NCBI GenBank assembly: GCA_041595875.1
Contig: JBFHJN010000003.1
Span: forward strand, 1 to 64,000
Reading direction: 5' to 3'
DNA: 64,000 nt
Origin: UBA2279 sp041595875
GTDB lineage: Bacteria; Actinomycetota; Coriobacteriia; Anaerosomatales; Anaerosomataceae
The position numbers and the translations under genes were made by a program. Under the pieces are notes generated by a model. The model was not told the DNA's origin. It was given only the letters and a program-made list of their open reading frames with translations, and made no database searches. Below, one piece after another: positions 24,476 through 32,050 of the stretch (its first letter is position 1; every line of letters begins with the position of its first letter).

Positions 24476-25113
24476 TGCTGCCCACCTTGAGCCAGGTAGA
24501 ACGAGAGTATCTGCAGATCCGTGGACATGCAGACCTGCCGCACGGCCACATCATCAGGGACCTGGAGGCGCACAGGCGCAAGGTTGAGGATCGCTTTGAT
24601 GCCTGCGCCCACCACGCGGTCCACCAGCGCCTGGGTCTCAGCGGCAGGCGTGGCCATGATCACGATCTCCACGCCCTCCTCGGCAAGTCCCGCGTCAAGT
24701 TCGTCTACCGACCTGATCGTCACGCCGTCAGCATCCGTCCCGATCTTGTCGGGACTCGCGTCGAACACCGCCACGATGTCGAACCCTCTGTCCGAGAAAC
24801 CCGTGTAGCTTTTGAGGGCGCCGCCAAGGCGTCCGTAGCCCACGATGGCAGCGCGGCGAAGCTCGGATACGCCAAGCGACTTGGAGACGTGCGCGATAAG
24901 CGCCTCGACGTCGTAGCCGATGCCACGCGTTCCAAGCTCACCGAGGTATGACAGGTCCTTGCGCACCTGGGCGGCGTTGGTCCCCGCCATCTCGGCGATC
25001 TCCACCGAGCTGATGACCGGCTTGCGGTCTTGCTGCGCCTGAAGCAGGCAGCGCAGATAGACAGGCAGCCTTTGGATCGTTGTCTCAGGTATTTGCGTGC
25101 GTTCCATCATCAC
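24472..25113 (-). CDS. rex: Redox-sensing transcriptional repressor Rex
   Basis: 213 residues, full length and canonical. The winged-helix domain (residues 5-80) includes VSSVEIAEMAGTNAAQVRKD and LGTRGIGYD. The Rossmann domain has an intact loop, VGYGRLGGAL, with G92, G94 and G97, followed by the acidic residue after the second strand (VAVFDASPDKIG). The C-terminal domain-swapped helix (STDLQILSFYLAQ) is present. Rex releases DNA when NADH/NAD+ rises and controls anaerobic respiration and fermentation genes in Gram-positive bacteria. It starts the coupled run rex-TPR-NHL and precedes the 15-site cytochrome gene. Possible targets are the operator-like sites at 19014-19031 and 14610-14639. Two extra Met codons at the start leave the exact ATG open by 3-6 bases. 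Confidence 0.95.
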   Translation of the reverse strand: MMMERTQIPETTIQRLPVYLRCLLQAQQDRKPVISSVEIAEMAGTNAAQVRKDLSYLGELGTRGIGYDVEALIAHVSKSLGVSELRRAAIVGYGRLGGALKSYTGFSDRGFDIVAVFDASPDKIGTDADGVTIRSVDELDAGLAEEGVEIVIMATPAAETQALVDRVVGAGIKAILNLAPVRLQVPDDVAVRQVCMSTDLQILSFYLAQGGQQ

Positions 25114-25137
25114 TCTCCTGGTTGAGCAAGAACCATG

Positions 25138-27270
25138 CTACTCGCTGGTGGTCTGGACAGATTGACTCGCCTCGAGCGAGGTTATCAGCTCGATAAGGTC
25201 GGTCCGGGTGGGCGATACCGCCACAACGCTGCTGTACGCATCTATCGCTTCTTGCGTGCGACCCGCAAGACGGTAGGCGTCGCCCAGGATCGCCCGGATC
25301 TCCACGTAGTTGGGGTCAAGCTCGGAGCCGAACTCGGCATGCTCTATCGCAGCGTCGTAATCACCGATGTTCATGTACGCGATGGCCAGCTGCAGGCGTA
25401 TCGCCGGTCCGTACTGCTCGACTTCCACACCCGCAAGACCCGTCCCCACTGCGGAAGCCGCGTACTTGGAATCCAGGTAGTACGACGCCTGATTGTAGAG
25501 GTTGGTGAGGAACACGTAGTTGTCATACTCCATAGGCGTGAAGGCGATGGCGTCTTTGTACGCCGCCTCCGCCTGCATGAACTGCTCCAGCGTGGTGGCA
25601 TACAGCTCAGAGTATGTGGGATCTGCCGGGTCGGCCTGCAGCAGCTGCGTCGCGCTTGCCAGGAACATGTCTTTCCATGCCACACCCAGCTCAGAGACGT
25701 ACATGTCGTTGTACGGATTCAATCGCAGGGCCGTCTCCACATTGGCGACCCGCTCCAGGCCAGTGGTGCCGATGCGCGCGTTCAGATAGGCGTTATCGGC
25801 TGCGATATAGCGCATGTTGCCGTAGGACCCGAACACCACGATGACTGCTACAGGAAGCACGGCGACCACGTTGAGTGATGGGGCCGCAAACTCCCTGCTC
25901 TTGGCCATGGGAGAGACGATCATGCCAAGCGAGAGCCACAAGAACACGGTTGAACCCGTCACGGACAGCCCGAACAGGAGGTGCACCAGGTAGCCCAGAA
26001 CGGCTGCCCAGAAACCCACGAGGACGAAGCGCTCCGTCCCCTTGTCGCGGGTGAACACGTGCTTGGCCGATGTCACCAGCGCGTAGCCGAACAGACCGTA
26101 GAAGAGCAGCGCCCCGGGGATGCCGATCGCCGAAGCGAGCTGAAGCGGATAGTTGTGGACGTTATCGGCAACAGAAAGGTAGCCGGCGTCAGCCACATAC
26201 TCGGCAGGCTTGAACTTGGGGAACAGCAGCCGGAACGTGTCCGGACCCCAGCCGAACAATGGCCGCTCGGCAGTAGCAGAAAGCGCCGCGTCCCATATCT
26301 CGAATCTGGTGCGGGCGCTCCCCTCACCGAACTGGAAGATAGAGGTCAGCCTCGACCAGAAGTTCATGACATCGGATTCGGCGGTCAGACTGCGCAGCAC
26401 TGCCAGGACCGCGGCCGCACCACCAACGCCGACGAACGACCAGTCGATAGCGGTGGGACGGTGGCGTACCCTGAACGCCGCGTATACCACGACAAGCAGC
26501 GCGACAAAGCCGCCGATCCACGCGCCGCGCACGAACGACACCAACAGGGTGAAGCCGGTCATGACGAAGATCACCCAGTACGCGATGCGCCACGATTCGT
26601 CTTTCTCGGAAAGCGCAAGGCCGATAGACACAGCCAGCGGGAAGATGAGATAGCCGCCAAGCAGGTCGGGATTGCCGAAGAAGGAGAAGGCACGATTCGC
26701 CTCAAAGGGAAGCGACTGCCACTGGATGGGGTCAAGGCCCAGGTACTGGAGCAGGCCGTAGAAGCTCACGATAGCGCCAGATATCACGAGGGTCTTGCCC
26801 AACGAGCGCATCCGCGTGGGAGTACTCACGAGCTGGACGGTCAGGAAGAACACCGACGCATAGGTGAGAAACGACAGCAGCCCTTCGTAGCGGCGGTACT
26901 TCCCGAACACCGCGGTGGCGGGATGGACCGAGAGCACGGTGGCGATCCCCACCCAGACCAGGAACGCCAGCACGAGCCAGCCCGCACGCGTGAAGCGGAC
27001 GCGGCCCCCGCGATAGAGCAGGCCCACCAGCCACGCGCCCAGACCGATAAGAACGAGTCCGCGCTGGAGGAACACCTTCACGATGTCGAACTGGTCGTAC
27101 GTGAGCGGCACCTGTTGCGTACCGAAGATAGACGGGTTGGTGATGGCGATCGGCACGAGGAACACCAGGAGATGGAGGCAGACCCACGCGACTCGTTCAT
27201 ACCCGGTCATCACTTCTCGGGCGACCTGTCCGCGAACCGGCGCAGGTCGCTTTGCTTGCTTCTTCGCCAC
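25138..27270 (-). CDS. Wzy/O-antigen ligase-type membrane protein with C-terminal TPRs
   Basis: 710 residues. About eleven membrane spans fill residues 30-460. The family region PF04932-type lies in the middle, with a long loop containing RTRFEIWDAALSATAERPLFGWGPDTF and a later DNVHNYPLQLASAIGIPG; the Arg and His here are typical of the catalytic loop. The last 220 residues are soluble TPR-like helices (MEYDNYVFLTNLYNQASYYLD, IRAILGDAYRLAGRTQEAIDAY). Such proteins polymerise or ligate lipid-linked glycans outside the cell; the TPR tail may bind assembly partners. It opens the polysaccharide locus and lies 24 bases upstream of rex, so some read-through into rex is possible. Confidence 0.85.
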   Translation of the reverse strand: MAKKQAKRPAPVRGQVAREVMTGYERVAWVCLHLLVFLVPIAITNPSIFGTQQVPLTYDQFDIVKVFLQRGLVLIGLGAWLVGLLYRGGRVRFTRAGWLVLAFLVWVGIATVLSVHPATAVFGKYRRYEGLLSFLTYASVFFLTVQLVSTPTRMRSLGKTLVISGAIVSFYGLLQYLGLDPIQWQSLPFEANRAFSFFGNPDLLGGYLIFPLAVSIGLALSEKDESWRIAYWVIFVMTGFTLLVSFVRGAWIGGFVALLVVVYAAFRVRHRPTAIDWSFVGVGGAAAVLAVLRSLTAESDVMNFWSRLTSIFQFGEGSARTRFEIWDAALSATAERPLFGWGPDTFRLLFPKFKPAEYVADAGYLSVADNVHNYPLQLASAIGIPGALLFYGLFGYALVTSAKHVFTRDKGTERFVLVGFWAAVLGYLVHLLFGLSVTGSTVFLWLSLGMIVSPMAKSREFAAPSLNVVAVLPVAVIVVFGSYGNMRYIAADNAYLNARIGTTGLERVANVETALRLNPYNDMYVSELGVAWKDMFLASATQLLQADPADPTYSELYATTLEQFMQAEAAYKDAIAFTPMEYDNYVFLTNLYNQASYYLDSKYAASAVGTGLAGVEVEQYGPAIRLQLAIAYMNIGDYDAAIEHAEFGSELDPNYVEIRAILGDAYRLAGRTQEAIDAYSSVVAVSPTRTDLIELITSLEASQSVQTTSE

Positions 27271-27278
27271 ATCTCCTC

Positions 27279-28640
27279 CTAGCGAGCGCCGCGACCGGTG
27301 AGCACAACGCGCACGGTCTCGGCGAGTATCTGCACGTCCATGAGCAGGTTCTGATGATACATGTAGATGAGGTCGTACTTAAGCTTCCGTTCAGGTGTTG
27401 TCGCATACGAACCGCTGACCTGGGCAAGCCCGGTGGCCCCCGGCTTCACGCGGAAGCGTTCCCGGTAGGAGGGAACCTGAAGCAGCAGCCGGTCAACGAA
27501 CTCGGGACGCTCGGGCCGCGGGCCCACAAAACTCATGTCGCCGATGAAGATGTTGAGCAGCTGCGGGAACTCGTCTATGCGGTAGCGGCGCAGGAAGTGC
27601 CCCAGCCGGGTGATGCGCGGATCGTCGAGTACGGCCAGCACCGCACCCGTGTCCTTCTCGGCATCCCTCACCATGGTGCGGAACTTGATGATCCGGAACC
27701 GCCCGAGGTCTTTGCCGACGCGCTCCTGCGTGAAGAACACCGGGCGACCCATGCTCACCAAGATCGCAATGACCGCAAGCAGCAGGAGCGGGCTCAACAG
27801 CACGAGCAGGAGCAGCGACAGGACGATATCCAGCACCCTTTTAGCCGAGACGAACCACGCCGGTGCGCCGGAACGCGTGATGTCCATCAGCGGGATGTCG
27901 CTCACCGTGCTGTCCACGGTACCGATGAAGATCTCGTAGAGCTCGGGCACGATCTCCAGACGCACGTGGCTGGCAAGCGCCATCTGCTCGATGGACTCGC
28001 GGCGTGCCGTGGGTGAGGCGATGATGACGCGGTTCGCTTCGAAGCGGTCCACGACATCGGTGAGGTCGGCGACGATACCGACAACGGGAACGGGTCCGGC
28101 ATCGGGTTCAGGCGAGAACGAGGCGTCGTCGGCAAGCAGCCCCACAACGCGGTAGCCCCACTCTCCCCTCTCGGCCAGCTCTGCGGCCAACTCGCGCGCC
28201 ACGGCGTCGGTGCCCACGATCAGGACGCGCTGCTCGGGCCACTGGATGGGCGTGAAGCGCAACACCACGAGGCGCCAGCCCATCAGGGCGACCAACTCGA
28301 AGACCCATGCGAGCACGATCACGAGTCGGCTGAAGGAGAAGAAGCGCGGGCCCGCAAAGAAGGCGACCGCCGCGATAAGGACCGTGCCGAGGGTGATGGC
28401 CTGTAGCACCGCACGGGCCACGCTCCATGCGCCCTCGGTGCGCTCCGGCTCGTAGAGTCCATAGATGTAGCCGGAGACCAGGAAGATCACGGTGATCAGC
28501 GGCCACAACGCCGCATATGCGCTGAAGTTGAACTGGGGAAGCTCACCGGAGAAGCGCACGAAGAACGCACTGATGATGGCGGCGTTGACCAGCACACCAT
28601 CCAGCACGACCGACAGGGCTATGAAGCGATTACGCTGCAT
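27279..28640 (-). CDS. Polyprenyl-phosphate sugar-phosphate transferase (WbaP/WcaJ type)
   Basis: 453 residues, the priming enzyme that loads the first sugar-1-phosphate onto undecaprenyl phosphate. Four or five N-terminal spans (residues 5-115) are followed by a CoA-binding-like Rossmann domain (VLIVGTDAVARELAAEL), one further span (LDIVLSLLLLVLLSPLLLLAV), and the catalytic domain. Its motifs are complete: PVFFTQERVGKDL, FRIIKFRTM, the D-P-R-I-T-R-L-G-x-F-L-R-R run, DEFPQLLNI, and GDMSFVGPRPERPEFV. The C-terminus is a typical YDLIYMYHQNLLMDVQIL tail. Its stop is 8 bases before the Wzy-type start. With GalU, ManC and the amino-sugar genes it defines a capsule or exopolysaccharide locus. Confidence 0.93.
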   Translation of the reverse strand: MQRNRFIALSVVLDGVLVNAAIISAFFVRFSGELPQFNFSAYAALWPLITVIFLVSGYIYGLYEPERTEGAWSVARAVLQAITLGTVLIAAVAFFAGPRFFSFSRLVIVLAWVFELVALMGWRLVVLRFTPIQWPEQRVLIVGTDAVARELAAELAERGEWGYRVVGLLADDASFSPEPDAGPVPVVGIVADLTDVVDRFEANRVIIASPTARRESIEQMALASHVRLEIVPELYEIFIGTVDSTVSDIPLMDITRSGAPAWFVSAKRVLDIVLSLLLLVLLSPLLLLAVIAILVSMGRPVFFTQERVGKDLGRFRIIKFRTMVRDAEKDTGAVLAVLDDPRITRLGHFLRRYRIDEFPQLLNIFIGDMSFVGPRPERPEFVDRLLLQVPSYRERFRVKPGATGLAQVSGSYATTPERKLKYDLIYMYHQNLLMDVQILAETVRVVLTGRGAR

Positions 28641-29770
28641 CAGGCGACTCCAATCGCCTCATCGTAGACTGCCAGCGTCTGTTCGACCATGCGGTCGATC
28701 GTGAAATCGGCCCGCGCCCGCTCCTTAGCCTGCCTGCCGAGACGATCTCGAAGCGCATCATCGGTCACCAGACGGCGCAGGGCGTCGGCAAGCTCCTGCA
28801 CGCTGCCCGGCGTGACGGTGAGGCCCGTGACGCCATCGGGGTTCGCAAAAGGAACGCCCGTGGTGAGTCGGGTGGAAACGACAGGCGTGCCGGATGCATG
28901 AGCCTCAAGCTGCACGAGCCCGAACGCCTCGGAGCGCGCGACTGAAGGAAGGCAGAACACGTCCGCGGCGTTGAACCACGCCACAAGCTCCTCGGGGGCT
29001 AGCGTGGGCAGCATCAGCACGCGATCTTGCATGCCGAGAGACGCGATGCGCGTGCGCAGCTGCGCCTCAAGCGGGCCCGACCCGACGATCACGAGGTCAG
29101 CGTCCACAGACGCCATTGCTTCCACGAGGACGTCGACTCCCTTGTAGTAGACGAGCCTGCCCACGAACAGCACGACCGGTCGTACGTGCGCCGCACGGAT
29201 ATCGGCCGCGCGCGCCGCCTGCTCACCGGCAAGATCGAAGCGGTCCACATCGATGCCGAAAGGCACCACACGGCACTTCTCGGCTAGAGGGGCGAGAAAG
29301 GGGCTGTGCTCCACCATGTCGGGCGAGCTGGCGATGATGAGATCGACGCGGTCCAGCACGCGTCTGAGCAGCGGAGCATACGCGGCGAGCATCACCTTCT
29401 GCCGCACGATGTCGCTGTGATACGTCATGACGGTGGGGATGTCCGGGTTGGCGGCCAGCCAGCTTACCTCGCCCCACGGATACGGAAAATGCAGGTGCAG
29501 CAGGTCCGCTGGCGTGTCGCGGTCCGCCTGCTCCCGGATGGCTTTGCGCATGCCCAGCGCCACAGGCGTGGAAGCATACGCGAACGCGCGACCCAGGCGG
29601 TGGACCGCCACCCCGTCTACTTGCTCATCGAGCGTGCGGGGCGACTCGTTGGCCACCACGGCACGCACGTCGTGACCTCGCTTTGCCAGTGCGGTGGCGA
29701 GGTCATGCATGTGGTATTCGATTCCGCCCAGGTGAGGCGGATAGTACTTGTTGACCATCGTCACGCGCAT
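28640..29770 (-). CDS. Family 4 glycosyltransferase
   Basis: 376 residues, full length, GT-B fold. It starts with MRVTMVNKYYPPHLGGIEYHM, the usual glycine-rich acceptor loop of GT4 enzymes, and carries the C-terminal donor site SEAFGLVQLEAHASGTPVVST with the E-x7-E-like pattern. It should transfer a nucleotide sugar to the lipid-linked acceptor at the inner face of the membrane. Its stop overlaps the start of the priming enzyme gene by one base (TGATG), so it probably acts directly after that enzyme. The donor and acceptor are not predictable. Confidence 0.9.
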   Translation of the reverse strand: MRVTMVNKYYPPHLGGIEYHMHDLATALAKRGHDVRAVVANESPRTLDEQVDGVAVHRLGRAFAYASTPVALGMRKAIREQADRDTPADLLHLHFPYPWGEVSWLAANPDIPTVMTYHSDIVRQKVMLAAYAPLLRRVLDRVDLIIASSPDMVEHSPFLAPLAEKCRVVPFGIDVDRFDLAGEQAARAADIRAAHVRPVVLFVGRLVYYKGVDVLVEAMASVDADLVIVGSGPLEAQLRTRIASLGMQDRVLMLPTLAPEELVAWFNAADVFCLPSVARSEAFGLVQLEAHASGTPVVSTRLTTGVPFANPDGVTGLTVTPGSVQELADALRRLVTDDALRDRLGRQAKERARADFTIDRMVEQTLAVYDEAIGVA

Positions 29771-29795
29771 CGCGTGGGGCCTTCCGATAGCGGGT

Positions 29796-31193
29796 TCACT
29801 CGCCCGTCACGAGCAGCTTGCCTGCATCTAGCAAGTCATCTACCACTCCGGCCGATGATGCCTCCGCATACACCCGCACGAGGGGCTCTGTCCCCGATGT
29901 ACGAAGCAGCAGCCAGGCGTCGTCGGGCAGGAGGAACTTCACGCCATCGGCCCGCACGATGTCTTGGACCTCGAGTCCGGCAAGCGACTCAGGCGCCAGT
30001 GAAGGCATGCGCTCGACGAACGCGTCTTTAACCGCGGGATCAAGACGCATGTCCACGCGCAGGTACTCCATGGGCCCCGTGACCTTGAGCAGGTCCTCGA
30101 CCAGCTCGGCAAGACCTTGCCCGCGCTGGCCCATCATCTCGGCAAGCAACAAGGCCATCAGCAGACCATCGCGCTCACGGACATGCGTAGGGATGCCGAT
30201 GCCGCCGGACTCCTCGCCGCCGATAAGGACGTCGCCCGCCACCATCTCCTCGTATATCCACTTGAATCCGACAGGCGTGGTGACCACATCAAGACCGAGA
30301 GCGGTGCCCAGTCGATCGACAAGCACGGAGGTGGAGAGCGTCTTGACGACCCTGCCGGTGAGTCCGCGGTCTTCGACGAGGTGACGGGTGATAAGCGCCA
30401 GGATGCGGTGCGGGTTCACGAACGCGCCGTTTCGGTCGGCCGCACCGATGCGATCGGCATCGCCGTCTGTGATGAACGCGGCATCGAGACCCTCACGCTT
30501 CACGAGCTCGCGCACCTCATCGATGTGCGGGGGGATCGGCTCGGGGTGAAGGCCGCCGAAGCCGGGATTGAGCTCATGGTGTATCTCGGTCACCTCAACG
30601 CCGAAAGAGCGCAGCGTTTGCGCCAGATAGCCTTGGCCGGCCCCGTAGAGCGGGTCGACCGCGACACGCAGGCCCGCTTTGGCGATAGCGTCGCCGTCAA
30701 CGAACGCACCGAGCGCCGAGAGGTACGGGGTCACGAGGTCAACCACTTCGTACTCGCCGCGGGCGGCGGGTGGCTCGTCTGCGAGGGCAGCCTCCACACG
30801 CCTCGTGAACGACACCGGGGACGCGCCTCCATCGGCCATGCGCAGCTTGAAGCCAAGATAGGGCGCCGGGTTGTGACTGGCCGTCAGCATCACGCCGCCT
30901 ACGGCGTCCTCGTCCTGCGCGACCGACCAGCACAGGGCGGGCGTTGGCAGGTAGCGGTCGCTTACCTGCACGCGCAGGCCGTGTGACGCGAGGACCTCGG
31001 CGGCCGCGCGGGCGAAACTGCCCGCCTCGAATCGCGTGTCATGACCGACGATCACCAGGCCGCCGGGAGCGTCAGCCGCGAACACGCGACCTGCCGCATC
31101 AGCCACTCTGCGAAGGCTGTCATACGTGAAGTCCTCGGCGATAACGGCGCGCCATCCGTCAGTCCCGAAGTGGATATCAGTTGTGCCGGCCAT
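29796..31193 (-). CDS. Phosphoglucomutase/phosphomannomutase-family phosphohexomutase
   Basis: 465 residues from the ATG at 31193, preceded by GGGGGAG; a GTG at 31205 is the other option. Signature elements are intact: FGTDGWR at the N-terminus, the phosphoserine loop GVMLTASHNPAP (S106), the magnesium loop TDGDADRIG, the sugar-specificity loop GGEESGGIG, and the phosphate-binding RTSGTEPLVRVY near the end. It interconverts hexose 6-phosphate and 1-phosphate. GalU and ManC in the same locus need glucose-1-phosphate and mannose-1-phosphate, and either or both could be its product. The GEESGG loop is common to enzymes that accept glucose and mannose. Confidence 0.92.
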   Translation of the reverse strand: MAGTTDIHFGTDGWRAVIAEDFTYDSLRRVADAAGRVFAADAPGGLVIVGHDTRFEAGSFARAAAEVLASHGLRVQVSDRYLPTPALCWSVAQDEDAVGGVMLTASHNPAPYLGFKLRMADGGASPVSFTRRVEAALADEPPAARGEYEVVDLVTPYLSALGAFVDGDAIAKAGLRVAVDPLYGAGQGYLAQTLRSFGVEVTEIHHELNPGFGGLHPEPIPPHIDEVRELVKREGLDAAFITDGDADRIGAADRNGAFVNPHRILALITRHLVEDRGLTGRVVKTLSTSVLVDRLGTALGLDVVTTPVGFKWIYEEMVAGDVLIGGEESGGIGIPTHVRERDGLLMALLLAEMMGQRGQGLAELVEDLLKVTGPMEYLRVDMRLDPAVKDAFVERMPSLAPESLAGLEVQDIVRADGVKFLLPDDAWLLLRTSGTEPLVRVYAEASSAGVVDDLLDAGKLLVTGE

Positions 31194-31282
31194 GAACTCC
31201 CCCACCCTTCATACGCACGCTGTGCGTGACATGTCCAAATCCATTCTGCCCTATCGGTCGCTTCAGACAAACCACGCGGGTC

Positions 31283-31879
31283 CTACTCGCTGATGAGCCG
31301 CCTGTATACCGCAAGGTGCTGCTCCACGCTCGCCAGCAAGTCCTCCGCACCAGCCGCCGGCGGGTCGAGCAACACCAGGTCCTGAGGTATGCCCGCCGCC
31401 AGGGCCTGCTGCACGAGTCCTTCGCTCTCGGCGAAAACGAGCCTGGCGCGCCCGAGACCAAGCGCGGCAAAACGATTGCCCAAGATGGCGAGCGTGCGCC
31501 GCAGGCCGTCACCGGTCACAAGGCGAAGGGTATGAGCGACGCGCACCGTCTCCACTCGGCGGGCAGCCCAACGAAGCAGCAGGTCGGCTTCGGCTCCCGT
31601 GGAGTGCGCGACCGACGGCTGATAGCGCTTGAGGTACTTGCGGAGTCGTGAACGCGTACGGACGACGTTCCACTTGTCGAGCATATAAGGATCGACCTGG
31701 AAACCGAGTTCGCGAGCACGCTCGACGATCTCGGTGTTCAGCGGGGCAAGGAACCGTACCGTCGCACCACGGGCGACCAGCGCCTCCATAAGCGCGAACC
31801 ACCGGTCCTCGACGCCGCCCGGCTCAAAGGTGTCTTGCGTGGAGATGAACAAGAAAGTAGCGCGCTGCCATCCTCTCAT
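31283..31879 (-). CDS. Short glycosyltransferase-like protein, N-terminal half only
   Basis: 198 residues from the ATG at 31879, which has a near-perfect AAGGAGGTG ribosome site; the frame opens further but upstream codons look non-coding. The sequence looks like the N-terminal Rossmann domain of a GT4 enzyme: TFLFISTQDTFEPGGVEDRWFALMEAL, then alternating strands and helices, an SVAHSTGAEADLLLR segment and a VFAESEG segment. The C-terminal donor-binding domain is absent and the stop falls within a helical tail. It may be a truncated remnant or one half of a split enzyme that needs a partner; the good ribosome site argues that it is still expressed. It is divergent from the ABC exporter gene. 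Confidence 0.65.
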   Translation of the reverse strand: MRGWQRATFLFISTQDTFEPGGVEDRWFALMEALVARGATVRFLAPLNTEIVERARELGFQVDPYMLDKWNVVRTRSRLRKYLKRYQPSVAHSTGAEADLLLRWAARRVETVRVAHTLRLVTGDGLRRTLAILGNRFAALGLGRARLVFAESEGLVQQALAAGIPQDLVLLDPPAAGAEDLLASVEQHLAVYRRLISE

Positions 31880-32011
31880 CCCGACACCTCCTTGATGACG
31901 TCCTGCACCCCGGTTGCATGCGACGATGCGCTTGTCACGGGTGCTCTGCACTGAACCCGGCCAATACTAGCACGCGCCCTTTCGAGTGGCCGAGAGACAG
32001 TTCAGGTCGAG

Positions 32012-32017
32012 TATACT
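32012..32017 (+). promoter_or_regulatory. Candidate -10 element of the ABC exporter gene
   Basis: TATACT lies 33 bases before the GTG start. No convincing -35 is found at 16-18 bases. The same hexamer appears at the putative promoters at 5660, 4946 and 44304, which gives it some support. Confidence 0.35.
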
Positions 32018-32050
32018 GTGCTCGGTGCTACCGGACCCTGAACAGGACGC

